The position numbers were made by a program, and so were the translations under genes. Below, in pieces: positions 1 to 8,034 of a stretch of DNA of 35,156 nucleotides. Source of the DNA: Spongiibacteraceae bacterium (GTDB lineage Bacteria > Pseudomonadota > Gammaproteobacteria > Pseudomonadales > Dasaniaceae); NCBI GenBank assembly GCA_030621845.1, contig JAUXHA010000019.1, positions 1 through 35,156 of the forward strand, written 5' to 3'. Positions within the stretch are counted from its first letter, which is position 1. Every line of letters starts with the position of its first letter. The notes below the pieces were generated by a model. It saw only the letters and a list, made by a program, of their open reading frames with translations, ran no database searches and was not told the origin of the DNA.

Positions 1-73
1 CTGTAAACACCAGTACCATCAATAGATTAACGAACAGTGGTCGATCCAGAAAGGCGCTGATAAGGTATTTCAT
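1..73 (-). CDS. RND efflux transporter permease, N-terminus only (runs off the window)
   Basis: The minus strand from 73 begins ATG and reads MKYLISAFLDRPLFVNLLMV and on, with no stop before the window edge. A short cytoplasmic lead with an R-P pair entering the first membrane helix is the usual start of RND (AcrB/CusA-type) permeases. The ATG overlaps the TGA of the upstream adaptor gene (ATGA), so the two are translationally coupled and form one efflux operon. The inner-membrane permease would be the proton-driven pump of this tripartite system. Only 24 codons are visible, so the substrate class cannot be given. Confidence 0.75.
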   Translation of the reverse strand, partial: MKYLISAFLDRPLFVNLLMVLVFT

Positions 74-1188
74 TGGGTGATGGCATCCTTCGCTGTACTA
101 ATACGGCTGCCATTAATGATGCGTTCGAGGTTGCTGGTAATCAGGCGGTCACCCTCGCTCAATCCGCTGAGTATGATGATGCGGTCAGCAAGACCGACGC
201 TTAACAAGGGTTCAACTTCTACTGCCAGTCCATCGCGCAGTAGATAAACCACCCGTCGACGATTGCGGTCGACCAGTGCTGCTTCCGGCAATAATAAAAC
301 ATTGGCAATGGTCAGTCCCTCAATGGTTACCTGTGCGGTCATGCCTGGCCTGGCCAGTTCCGCCTGTTCTTCAATAATCACTTCGACCGGGAAGTTGCCG
401 GTTGCAGGGTGTGCGTTAATCCCCACTGATTTAACCTGCCCCTTGAGCTGTGTGCCCGGTTGGCTGCTTAGGATGGTGATAGCCCGGGCGCCGGTACTGA
501 TTCGGGCAATGTCTTTTTCACTGACCCAGGTTTGCACCTGTAACGCTTCAGTGGCTTGCAGGGTCATCAGGGTGGTGCCCGCCAGTACGCTTTGCCCGGT
601 TTCAACCGCGCGTACATCGACCACGCCATTCACCGGGCTGAGGATACGACTTTCAGCTAATTCTTTTTCTGCCAGCTGCCGGGTGGCCAGTGCCTGGCGA
701 TAATCAGCCTGTGCTCGCTGCACCGCTAATTCAGCGTTATCGAGAATTTCCCTGGAAACGGTTTTCAGCTCGGCGAGTTTTTTTCGCCGTTGCAGGTTGA
801 GGAATGCTTCATCCAGTGCGGCCTTTGCCCTGAGCGCCAATTCACTGGCCTGCTGCAGACGCAAGCGAGGTTTTTCCTGCTCCATCTCAATCAATAGCTG
901 GCCGATTTTTACCGGTTCGCCCTCATCGACTCGCACCGCGTAAACCGTGGCTGAAAAATCCAGGCTTAAGCGGATTTCCTCGGTGGCCTCTACCGCGCCG
1001 AAAGTCTGGATGTTGCCTTGCCAGTCCTGGTAATGAAGAACCCGGGTTTCAACGCTAATGGTTTCCGGGGCTATTACCTCGGCAGTATTGACTGCAGCGG
1101 GATCCGAGCAAGCCGACAGTAGTACGGCCAACAGTGAGATGAGCAGAGGGCGGTTCGGTAACAAAATACTTGGGGCGGGATAGTTCAT
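70..1188 (-). CDS. RND efflux periplasmic adaptor (membrane fusion) lipoprotein
   Basis: Periplasmic adaptor of an RND efflux system, 372 aa, the normal length for the HlyD/AcrA family. A signal peptide ends in a lipobox (LLSAC, lipidated Cys at residue 27), so it should be anchored to the inner membrane. The first lipoyl half-motif (VRVDEGEPVKIGQLLIEM) is near residues 85-103. A coiled-coil hairpin rich in A, L, E, R and K follows at about 110-180. The second lipoyl half (ILSPVNGVVDVRAVETGQSV) and a beta-barrel domain come after it. The gene ends in an ATGA overlap with an RND permease, which fixes its role. The substrate is unknown. No good ribosome binding site is visible before the ATG at 1188. 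Confidence 0.9.
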   Translation of the reverse strand: MNYPAPSILLPNRPLLISLLAVLLSACSDPAAVNTAEVIAPETISVETRVLHYQDWQGNIQTFGAVEATEEIRLSLDFSATVYAVRVDEGEPVKIGQLLIEMEQEKPRLRLQQASELALRAKAALDEAFLNLQRRKKLAELKTVSREILDNAELAVQRAQADYRQALATRQLAEKELAESRILSPVNGVVDVRAVETGQSVLAGTTLMTLQATEALQVQTWVSEKDIARISTGARAITILSSQPGTQLKGQVKSVGINAHPATGNFPVEVIIEEQAELARPGMTAQVTIEGLTIANVLLLPEAALVDRNRRRVVYLLRDGLAVEVEPLLSVGLADRIIILSGLSEGDRLITSNLERIINGSRISTAKDAITQ

Positions 1189-1270
1189 GGCAGGTTTATT
1201 CCCCTGTTCTCAATTATTGTTTGTGCTTGATAGTTGCATTATGACTAATTGATGGAAAAAAACGAGCGCT

Positions 1271-1290
1271 ATTGTGGCTAATTGTGGCTA
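1271..1290. repeat. Perfect 10-bp tandem direct repeat between two minus-strand genes
   Basis: ATTGTGGCTA occurs twice in tandem, in the 115-bp gap between the CFI-box gene and the efflux adaptor gene. It lies upstream of the efflux operon and could be a regulator site or a simple duplication. No function is assigned. Confidence 0.4.
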
Positions 1291-1303
1291 GATTAACGGA
1301 TGG

Positions 1304-2260
1304 TCATTGAGTGTTACGGTGGGTGATCCGGATCAGTCCAATGGCGACTAAAGCGATAATCAATAAGGCGTAAAAAGGGTATTTAATACTGTATACCAGT
1401 GGCATCAACGAGGTTCTGGTCAGTGCTCTTAGCCAATCGCGTTCAGCAATGTAATCGGCAATGGGTGGTGAGTTGCGATAATACCAGGCGACGAATACCT
1501 GGCCGGGCCGATAGGGCAGCAACCAGTTATCCCTGAACTTACGCAGCAGGGTTAATTCCGGCCCGAATGGGGAGCCGTAGGCCGCGGTGGCAATGAAGCA
1601 ACTGACATAAACACCGTTGTCGTGGTCTTTGTCATCTTCGGGCGGTTCAGGTTTTTCGGTAATCAATGTGATGTTGCCCGGATCAAAGAGCAGGGTGGTG
1701 ATGTACTCTTCGCCGAAACCTACGTCAACCAGCGGTTCAAGAGTGGGCACGTTGTTGGTATTTTCGATGCGACCGCTTCCCGCGCGATAGAGTTCAAACA
1801 GTGGTGGGTGAAAGCGTCCGGTGTTGACCTCGCGGGCATTAAAACTGAGTATGATGGTATTGCCGACCAGTTCATCGGCCTGAACACCGTCAGTGAGTAC
1901 GGCATTTTGAGCGATTTCAAAACTGAGTGAGCTGCCCTGGGCATAGAACTCATCACCCCCCAGCGTTCTTTGCAGGTCGAAGGATTCAAAGCCCGATGGC
2001 GTGCCAGCAACCAGGGTGCCGTTGACCTGATAGCGAATGCTAATAAGGTTAGGGTTGCTGTAAGCGCCGCGAGCCAGGGGTTCGTCAATTTCAATTTCGA
2101 TGTTAAAGAAACGGACGTCGCTGAATTCAGTGGTGAGTTGATAATCGCTACTGGATGTGGAGAGCAGCATGGTTTGGCTGTAGGCTGTTAGTGTAGCCGT
2201 AATGCTAATGATGCTAATGATAATGCGCAGCACTTTACTTCCTCTCACATTTTCCTTCAT
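1304..2260 (-). CDS. Secreted protein with CFI-box C-terminal domain
   Basis: A 318-aa protein of unknown function. A hydrophobic signal segment (residues about 11-28) is followed by an extracytoplasmic beta-rich region of about 180 residues, then an acidic linker (PEPPEDDKDHD). Next comes CFIATAAYGS at 221-230, the hallmark of the CFI-box C-terminal domain. A last hydrophobic helix (about 290-310) ends in basic residues, so the domain is probably tethered to the membrane. In this family the Cys of the motif is invariant and occurs in many unrelated surface proteins, but its chemistry is not established. A GTG nine codons downstream (2233) has a better ribosome binding site (AGAGGA) than the ATG and may be the real start. 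Confidence 0.7.
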   Translation of the reverse strand: MKENVRGSKVLRIIISIISITATLTAYSQTMLLSTSSSDYQLTTEFSDVRFFNIEIEIDEPLARGAYSNPNLISIRYQVNGTLVAGTPSGFESFDLQRTLGGDEFYAQGSSLSFEIAQNAVLTDGVQADELVGNTIILSFNAREVNTGRFHPPLFELYRAGSGRIENTNNVPTLEPLVDVGFGEEYITTLLFDPGNITLITEKPEPPEDDKDHDNGVYVSCFIATAAYGSPFGPELTLLRKFRDNWLLPYRPGQVFVAWYYRNSPPIADYIAERDWLRALTRTSLMPLVYSIKYPFYALLIIALVAIGLIRITHRNTQ

Positions 2261-2297
2261 CCGCTTTACAATAAAGTATTTCGCCGGGTGTTTACAT

Positions 2298-2495
2298 TCA
2301 GGGTTTGTACTGCTGGGCGTATTCTGCGTCCACTTTGGTAATGTTATCTTTTTTGGCTCCTTTAATAATGGTTTTGATCGCCATCTTGCGGAATATTTTT
2401 GGCACTTGTAGCAAGGCTTCGCAGGCTTCCCGGGTAAAGCTTACTTTATCATCGAGACTGTTAGCCAGCTCCAGAATCACATCAGTATCAGACAT
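2298..2495 (-). CDS. Small PCP_red-like domain protein
   Basis: A 65-aa protein with a good ribosome binding site (AAGGGA, 7 nt before the ATG). Residues about 22-60 have the layout of the PCP_red domain (EA..LL..VP..FR......I...AK..NIT), the small helical domain at the C-terminus of light-independent protochlorophyllide reductase subunit B. That domain also occurs alone in many non-photosynthetic proteobacteria, where its role is unknown. There is no sign of chlorophyll synthesis here. It lies downstream of a globin-like gene on the same strand, about 100 bp away, and may be co-transcribed with it. The family call comes from pattern memory and is moderate. Confidence 0.6.
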   Translation of the reverse strand: MSDTDVILELANSLDDKVSFTREACEALLQVPKIFRKMAIKTIIKGAKKDNITKVDAEYAQQYKP

Positions 2496-2594
2496 AGTAT
2501 TTCCCTTCAGCAGCGCCGAGCCTAAAAATAGTGTAGCAGAATAACCATTGAGCTGTGCGTGATCAGGACTGCAGCAGGGTGATGTTTTGCTTAA

Positions 2595-3059
2595 TTAGGT
2601 GATAAGCCGCGTTTCCCGATCAATACTGTGTTTCATACCGCTGGCCGCTTCCGTCCAGTAAGCTTGTATTTCATCGGACCATTGATCGCCGAGGGTGAGT
2701 TTAAGGCTTTCGATGAGGGCATCGATGAGGGAAAAATAATATTCCTTGTCTCTCAGGTCATGGATAACATGCCGGTAGACTTCCTCTGAAATATAATTTT
2801 CGGCAAAATCCGGAAATTTCATCGTATCAATGATCGTGGCCACGATAATGTTGAACTTGATTGAGGCGAGTTTGGATAGGTCGTAATCCTTAAAGTAGAC
2901 AGTTGCCTCCGGGTGCTGCTGAAAAAACAATTCAAACATGGTGTCTGCTATTGCTTCAATACTATCGATTTTTTTTGCCTCAGCCAGCGAGGTTTCAATG
3001 ACTTTTATGTGTGCCTGGTACATAAATTTATACAACTCCAATGTGTTTAATGGCGACAT
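2595..3059 (-). CDS. Globin-like heme protein
   Basis: A 154-aa, all-helical protein with a single-domain globin layout. A FFQQHPEA segment (45-52) matches the C-helix region, with Phe56 as the CD1 candidate. YRHVIHDLRDKEYY (95-108) aligns with the F helix and FG corner of haemoglobins, making His97 the likely proximal heme ligand. The end, LTLGDQWSDEIQAYW (121-135), matches the H-helix signature (LG..W..E...AW). Such single-domain globins bind O2 or NO, or sense redox state; the ligand cannot be told from sequence. No reductase domain is attached, so it is not a full flavohemoglobin. It precedes the PCP_red-like gene on the same strand. Confidence 0.65.
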   Translation of the reverse strand: MSPLNTLELYKFMYQAHIKVIETSLAEAKKIDSIEAIADTMFELFFQQHPEATVYFKDYDLSKLASIKFNIIVATIIDTMKFPDFAENYISEEVYRHVIHDLRDKEYYFSLIDALIESLKLTLGDQWSDEIQAYWTEAASGMKHSIDRETRLIT

Positions 3060-3171
3060 ATTATCAGCTCATTATGGTAGCAAGGTGAATGTCTGGTAAC
3101 TTTATCGTAAAGCTATTCGGGGCTTGATCTCCGTCAATATTGAAATTTCCAGAGGGGCAAAGTTTGAGCAT

Positions 3172-3196
3172 AAAAAAAGGCAGCCAAAGCTGCCTC
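3172..3196 (-). terminator. Rho-independent terminator of the pnt operon
   Basis: On the minus strand, a 7-bp perfect stem (AGGCAGC / GCTGCCT, with a 4-nt loop) is followed directly by a run of seven T. It begins 19 bp downstream of the pntB stop codon, so it should end the pntAA-pntAB-pntB transcript. Confidence 0.85.
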
Positions 3197-3214
3197 TGTT
3201 ATCACATCAAGCCA

Positions 3215-4603
3215 TTATCTGGCTTCTTTCAATGCCTGGGTGATTTCCACAACGGCTTGTTTGCCATCGCCAAACAGCATCAGCGTGTTATCCATGGCAA
3301 ACAGCGGGTTTGGTAAGCCAGCAAAACCCGGACTCAGGCTGCGTTTCACCACAATGACTGTTTTGGCTTTGTCGACATTGAGAATAGGCATGCCGTAAAT
3401 CGGGCTGCCCTTGTCTTCACGAGCCATTGGGTTGGTCACATCGTTGGCACCTATGACAATGGCGATGTCGGTCTGGTCGAAAGTGGGGTTTATACGATCC
3501 ATTTCTACCAGTTTGTCATAGGGCACTTCAGCTTCGGCTAACAGTACGTTCATATGGCCTGGCATACGACCGGCAACCGGGTGAATAGCATATTCCACGT
3601 TGGCACCCATTTCCTCTATGGCATTAGCCATTTCACGCACCGCGTGTTGTGCTTGCGCCATGGCCATGCCGTAACCGGGAATGATCACCACGCGACGAGC
3701 GGTTTCCAGCATCATCGCGACTTCGTCGGGGGAGGTACTTTTGACTTTTCCCTCATAGACTTCATCGGCATCAATGGTTTCGCCACCTTCGGCCATAACA
3801 CCGAATAAGACATTGAACAGCGAGCGGTTCATCGCCACACACATGATCCGGGTGAGGATAATACCCGACGCACCGACCAGGGAGCCGGTAACAATCAACA
3901 CGGTGTTGCCCATGATGAAGCCGGCACTGGCCGCAGCAATACCCGAGTAAGAGTTCAACAGCGCGATAACCACAGGCATATCAGCACCGCCTATTGGCAG
4001 CACCAGGAACAGACCCAGTATTGAGGCAGTAGCAATCAGTACATAAACCCAACTGGCATCGGTCGGGTTGATAATCACCATCACAATGGCGTAGATGGCG
4101 GTGGCCAGCAATACGGCGTTAACCAGTTTCATGCCGGGGAAACCAATGGATTGGCCGGAAATAATTTCCTGCAACTTGCCAAAGGCGACCATACTACCGG
4201 TTAGCGTCACCGCACCGATTAAGACCGTGGTACCAATGGCTATCAAGGTGATAATGCCGGTCTCGGTGTTAAAGCCGCCCTGGAAGTAATTGGCTACTGC
4301 CACGGCCAGTGACGCGCCGCCACCAAAACCATTGAGCAGCGCCACCATCTGGGGAATTGCCGTCATCTGGATACGGGTAGCCAGGATAGCACCGAGGATA
4401 CCGCCGAGGGCGATACCGCCGATAATCCATTCGTAGCTGAGTACGTTTTTGTCCAGCAGTGTGACGACCACGGCCAGCAACATACCACTGGCCGATAACA
4501 TATTGCCACGCACCGCGGTGCGTGGGCGGGTTAAGCCTTTAATGCCGAGAATAAAAAGTGCTGCGGCAACCAGGTAGGCTAAATCTAAAAAACTCTCGTT
4601 CAT
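3215..4603 (-). CDS. pntB: NAD(P) transhydrogenase subunit beta
   Basis: Beta subunit of the proton-translocating transhydrogenase, an inner-membrane enzyme that uses the proton gradient to reduce NADP+ with NADH. It is 462 aa, full length for the family. The N-terminal 260 residues hold the domain II membrane helices. The soluble C-terminal domain III has the NADP(H)-binding fingerprint GYGMAMAQAQ and the typical HPVAGRMPGHMN and GANDVTNP segments. The ATG at 4603 has a strong ribosome binding site (AAGGAAGGA) placed over the end of pntAB, only 3 bp away. It is the last gene of the operon, before a hairpin terminator. Confidence 0.97.
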   Translation of the reverse strand: MNESFLDLAYLVAAALFILGIKGLTRPRTAVRGNMLSASGMLLAVVVTLLDKNVLSYEWIIGGIALGGILGAILATRIQMTAIPQMVALLNGFGGGASLAVAVANYFQGGFNTETGIITLIAIGTTVLIGAVTLTGSMVAFGKLQEIISGQSIGFPGMKLVNAVLLATAIYAIVMVIINPTDASWVYVLIATASILGLFLVLPIGGADMPVVIALLNSYSGIAAASAGFIMGNTVLIVTGSLVGASGIILTRIMCVAMNRSLFNVLFGVMAEGGETIDADEVYEGKVKSTSPDEVAMMLETARRVVIIPGYGMAMAQAQHAVREMANAIEEMGANVEYAIHPVAGRMPGHMNVLLAEAEVPYDKLVEMDRINPTFDQTDIAIVIGANDVTNPMAREDKGSPIYGMPILNVDKAKTVIVVKRSLSPGFAGLPNPLFAMDNTLMLFGDGKQAVVEITQALKEAR

Positions 4604-4606
4604 GGC

Positions 4607-4894
4607 TTAGTCCTTCCTTTTAAACATAGCGAGCATGCGATTGGTAACAAGATAGCCGCCGACCACGTTAATGGTTGCCAGTGTCAGGGCGATAAAACCC
4701 AGAATTGTCACTAACTGGTTATTGCCGTCACCGTTGCCAGCAGCGAGGATGGCGCCGACAATGGTGATACCGGAAATGGCGTTAGAGCCCGACATCAGAG
4801 GCGTGTGCAGTGTAGCGGGAACTTTGGTGATCAACTCGATACCGAGAAATAATGAGATCACAAACAATAGTAGTAGTAGAACAAGCGTTTCCAT
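4607..4894 (-). CDS. pntAB: NAD(P) transhydrogenase alpha subunit, membrane part (domain II)
   Basis: A small 95-aa protein starting METLVLLLLLF, with three to four membrane helices (about 2-20, 30-50, 58-80). In E. coli this is the C-terminal membrane part of PntA. Here it is a separate gene, as in Rhodospirillum rubrum and many proteobacteria. The ATG at 4894 was chosen because it begins the family's conserved segment and has AAGGGG upstream. The longer reading frame to 5032 lies inside pntAA and is an artefact. It sits 4 bp after pntAA. The LHTPLMSGSNAISG stretch is the conserved signature of this part. Confidence 0.95.
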   Translation of the reverse strand: METLVLLLLLFVISLFLGIELITKVPATLHTPLMSGSNAISGITIVGAILAAGNGDGNNQLVTILGFIALTLATINVVGGYLVTNRMLAMFKRKD

Positions 4895-4898
4895 TTTT

Positions 4899-6068
4899 TT
4901 ATGCCCCTTCTTGTGTGTCGAGACCCAGCAGACCACGAATTCGCGGATGGCGAATTTCACCACCGTGGCTGATGACTGTCTCGGAAATAATTTCGTCTTC
5001 GAAATCGAGGTTGAGCTGGCCTTCATCGTCAATCAGCAGGCCGAGCAGGTTTTCAATGTTTTTGCCGTACATTTGGCTGGCGTGGAAGGGGATGGTCGAA
5101 GGTACATTTTCAGGGCCCAGGATAAGCACACCATTCTCTACCACTTCTTCATTGAGCTTGGTCAGCTCACAGTTACCACCGCGCTCAGCAGCGAGATCGA
5201 CAATCACCGTGCCAGGCTTCATCTTTTTTACCATCTCAGCGGTCACCAGAATGGGCGACTTGGCGCCCGGTACCGCAGCGGTGGTGATGATAATGTCCTG
5301 TTCGGCGAGTACGTCCCCCATCAATTCCTGCTGGCGTTTGATGAATTCCTCACTCTGCTCAGCGGCATAACCGCCTTTGCCTTCAGCGCTTTCGGTTTTC
5401 AGGTCAAGCTCAACCGGCGTAGCGCCTACTGAAATAATTTGCTCGCGGGCGGCGGGGCGAACATCGTAGGCTGACACCACCGCGCCTAAACGCTTGCCAG
5501 TGGCGCAGGCTTGCAGGCCGGCAACACCGACACCCATGATAAAGACCTTGGAAGGCGTAAGCGTACCCGCTGCAGTCATTAGCATGGGCAGGATACGACC
5601 CAGCGCAGAGGCACCAATTAAAACAGCCTTATAACCGGACAGTGTTGCCATGGAGGACAACACATCCATACTCTGGGCGCGGCTGATACGGGGGATGAGT
5701 TCCATTGAGAAGCTGGTAATGCCCTTACTGGCCAGTGGCTGGTTGGCCGCAGGCGCCGCCAGGGGATCCATCATGCCGATGACAATTTGGCCTTCTTTTA
5801 ATAGCGCGAGGTCGGCATCGGTACCATCATGGCAGCCAAAGGACTGCACCTGGCAGAGAATGTCGGCATCACGGATAAGCTGTTCACGGCTGTCGACCAG
5901 CGTGGCGCCGGCTGCTTGATACGTAGTATCTGTATAACCGGCGGCATTACCCGCTCCAGTTTGCACCATGACTTCAACACCTTTTTTACTCAGTACTGAA
6001 ACGTTGGCAGGGGTCATAGCAACGCGGGTTTCGCGCTCGGCTATTTCCGTAGGGATCCCGATTTTCAC
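4899..6068 (-). CDS. pntAA: NAD(P) transhydrogenase alpha subunit, NAD-binding part (domain I)
   Basis: A soluble 389-aa subunit that binds NAD(H), related to alanine dehydrogenase. The start MKIGIPTEI..ERETRVA..P is the family N-terminus. The NAD-binding Rossmann motif GVGVAG is at 179-184, with the acidic residue of YDVRP at 202. The mobile loop region (about 220-240, K.ESAEGKGGYA) is present. The start codon is GTG at 6068, preceded by GAGGAG. It is the first gene of a three-gene operon; a 487-bp divergent gap lies upstream. It supplies NADPH from NADH at the inner face of the membrane. Confidence 0.96.
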   Translation of the reverse strand: MKIGIPTEIAERETRVAMTPANVSVLSKKGVEVMVQTGAGNAAGYTDTTYQAAGATLVDSREQLIRDADILCQVQSFGCHDGTDADLALLKEGQIVIGMMDPLAAPAANQPLASKGITSFSMELIPRISRAQSMDVLSSMATLSGYKAVLIGASALGRILPMLMTAAGTLTPSKVFIMGVGVAGLQACATGKRLGAVVSAYDVRPAAREQIISVGATPVELDLKTESAEGKGGYAAEQSEEFIKRQQELMGDVLAEQDIIITTAAVPGAKSPILVTAEMVKKMKPGTVIVDLAAERGGNCELTKLNEEVVENGVLILGPENVPSTIPFHASQMYGKNIENLLGLLIDDEGQLNLDFEDEIISETVISHGGEIRHPRIRGLLGLDTQEGA

Positions 6069-6555
6069 TAGTTGTCTCCTCAGTGGGCTGGCTCTTAATG
6101 GCCGTCCATCAGCTTTTTAGAATCGGTTTATTACCGGGCCAGCAATAGGGCGGCTGGGCTCGTTTAGTAAACCGGCCGACTATTGTCCAGATTGCAGGGG
6201 GGTTTGGCAATGGCAAAAACTGTTAGCTATTGTCTATTTTGGTGCGCGTTTTGACAATGATTAAATGAAATAGTGGCTATTTTTCTCTCTTATGGTGCAT
6301 TGGCGGCACCAATTGTTAAGTAAACAGGCGGTATTTTCGCCTCGGTATTACTGTTTGGTGATTATTTGATCGCAATGTTAATGCATCCTTTGAGCCTGAA
6401 GACGATCCGGTCAGCGGGCTGGTGGAGTATGTTAGGCTACCGCTAATGCCAAAAAAGATGAAAATCAGTGGGCACGCTGGCCGCCGCAGTCATAGTGCCG
6501 TAACGCTGGCTCATAACAAGACGGGTGTAAAAACCAGCAGTGAGAGAGTAAACAC
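6069..6555. other. Divergent intergenic region between pntAA and the thioesterase gene
   Basis: This 487-bp gap must hold the minus-strand promoter of the pnt operon and the plus-strand promoter of the thioesterase gene. A possible minus-strand promoter is TTGTCA (6257-6252) with GACAAT 17 bp further on; this is a weak guess. A plus-strand frame of 43 codons starts at 6446 but has no family likeness and runs into the thioesterase start in another frame. No RNA gene or repeat was recognised. Confidence 0.4.
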
Positions 6556-6993
6556 ATGGCTTCAAAAATTGATGTAACTCGCGATGACTATAAAGTCTTT
6601 TATCCTATTAACACTCGCTGGATGGATAATGATGTTTATGGTCATGTAAACAATGTCACTTATTACTCCTACTTTGATACCGCCACCAATACCTTCCTGA
6701 TTAATCATTGCGGGCTTGATATCAACAATGGTGACTTGATTGCTTTTGTGGTGAGTTCGGGCTGTGAATACCTCGCGCCGATTGCCTTTCCCGACAAGAT
6801 TAACGTTGGCATCAGGGTGGATAGACTGGGAAACAGCTCGGTACAGTACGGCATAGGCATCTTCCGCGAAGGCGTCAGCCAGGCCTGTGCTTTCGGTCAC
6901 TTTGTTCACGTCTTCGTCAACCGGGTGACCAACAAGCCGGTAACTATTCCTGAAAAAATGCGTAAGGCGCTCAGCGCAATTTCAGTTGAATAA
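6556..6993 (+). CDS. Acyl-CoA thioesterase, hotdog fold (4HBT family)
   Basis: A 145-aa single-domain hotdog protein that probably hydrolyses an acyl-CoA thioester in the cytoplasm. The N-terminal motif W..D.D.YGHVNN (residues 22-33) followed by YYSYFDTA is the 4-hydroxybenzoyl-CoA thioesterase/YbgC signature, with Asp26 the catalytic candidate. The central SSGCEYLAPI and the GN(S)S(V).Y..GI strand pattern also fit. Length is normal for the family. It stands alone, 117 bp before a heme-barrel gene on the same strand. The substrate cannot be told. Confidence 0.9.
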   Translation: MASKIDVTRDDYKVFYPINTRWMDNDVYGHVNNVTYYSYFDTATNTFLINHCGLDINNGDLIAFVVSSGCEYLAPIAFPDKINVGIRVDRLGNSSVQYGIGIFREGVSQACAFGHFVHVFVNRVTNKPVTIPEKMRKALSAISVE

Positions 6994-7110
6994 CTGGGCA
7001 GGCGTTTTTTGTGGTGGTATAACGAGAGGGTGACCGCTAGCTTTTACTGAAACGCAGTAGTATGGTTTCCCCCTAATTGATTGAAAGCGGCATTCATAAA
7101 GGAGCATAGC

Positions 7111-7665
7111 ATGGCAGATTCTGTTGATTATGGCCCACTGGCGGCATTGATTGGTGAGTGGGAGGGGGCTGAAGGGCTTGATGTTGCACCTGACCCCGAT
7201 GGACTCGAAGAGAATCCCTACTACGAGCATATTTTGTTTGAGGCGATCGGTGATGTCAGCAATGCCGAGACCCAGACCCTGGCGGTATTGCGTTACCACC
7301 AGGTGGTAACCCGAAAAGCAGATAATCAGGTATTTCATAATGAAAGTGGCTATTACAGCTGGGATGCCAGTTGTAATACCGTGTCGCAGTCGTTGACCAT
7401 CCCCCGGGCGGTGGCATTGGTTGCCGGTGGTCAATTTACCGCTAGTAGCAATGGTGAAGTGGTCATTGAAGTCGCCGCAAAAGTCGACGATCCGGACTGG
7501 GGTATCTGTCAGTCACCGTTTATGCGTGATAACGCCAAAACCGTAGCCTTCGAACATAAGCTGATCGTTAATGGCGATGAACTTAGCTATACGGAGACCA
7601 CGACGGTGGCTATCTATGGTGAGCTAGTGGCGCACACGGATGGTAATACCTTGCATAAAGTTTAG
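7111..7665 (+). CDS. Nitrobindin-like heme-binding beta-barrel protein
   Basis: A 184-aa protein with the layout of the nitrobindin/THAP4 heme-binding barrel family. LAALIGEWEGAEGLD (10-24) is the opening G.W.G.G strand. E.GYYSWD (78-85) and the P.A..L..GG segment (98-107) follow, then a C-terminal H-rich strand with His175 in the place of the proximal heme ligand. Family members bind ferric heme and scavenge or isomerise peroxynitrite or NO. The start at 7111 was chosen for its strong ribosome binding site (AAAGGAG, about 8 nt away); a TTG at 7081 in frame is less likely. Assigned by motif pattern, with the function inferred from the family. Confidence 0.75.
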   Translation: MADSVDYGPLAALIGEWEGAEGLDVAPDPDGLEENPYYEHILFEAIGDVSNAETQTLAVLRYHQVVTRKADNQVFHNESGYYSWDASCNTVSQSLTIPRAVALVAGGQFTASSNGEVVIEVAAKVDDPDWGICQSPFMRDNAKTVAFEHKLIVNGDELSYTETTTVAIYGELVAHTDGNTLHKV

Positions 7666-7797
7666 GGTTTGATCGGTGCCCCAGCACCATCCTCTCAGGA
7701 AATGGGATCGTCGCTAAAGCCAGGGCGATTCATTTGTTCTGTTTTTTTCTTGCTACGCTATCACTACTGGTTCTCTGTCTGCTGAAGATATCAGGCT

Positions 7798-8034
7798 ATG
7801 GTGTTTGACAAGCGTGGAGCGTCCATATATATATATTCCAGCTGCTCGTCACACCCGAACCAGACAATGACTAAAAAAGTACTGAAGGCCATCTCTCATA
7901 ACCAAATAACGCGCTTCAAGATCCCACGCTATGTAACTGAGTACCCGATGACCGTTACCGGTAAGATACAGACGTCTGTCATGCGCGAACTGATGGAGGC
8001 AGCAAATCAGCAGCCTTCCAGAATAGAGAATTGA
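7798..8034 (+). pseudogene. Remnant C-terminus of an acyl-CoA synthetase (AMP-binding enzyme)
   Basis: An open frame of 78 codons whose last half reads HNQITRFKIPRYVTEYPMTV followed by TGKIQ and MREL. This is the C-terminal lid of the AMP-forming acyl-CoA synthetases, where the invariant Lys of P.T.TGKIQ is the adenylation residue. Intact enzymes have about 500 more residues upstream and three or four residues between KIPRYV and the next acidic-P segment, which are missing here. Upstream of codon 24 the frame has no family likeness. An adjacent frame reads PEPDND and then stops, suggesting a frameshift. An (AT)6 run at 7825-7836 lies in it. It is most likely a dead fragment. Confidence 0.7.

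Noticed and set aside
4607-5032. Longer 141-codon version of pntAB
   Set aside because: The extra 46 codons lie inside pntAA in another frame; the ATG at 4894 has a ribosome binding site and begins the conserved protein.
6446-6577. A 43-codon plus-strand frame before the thioesterase gene
   Set aside because: It has no ribosome binding site or family likeness and runs out of frame into the thioesterase start; no support for translation.
7825-7836. (AT)6 run as a possible phase-variation tract
   Set aside because: It is short and lies in a decayed gene remnant, so no expressed gene would be switched.
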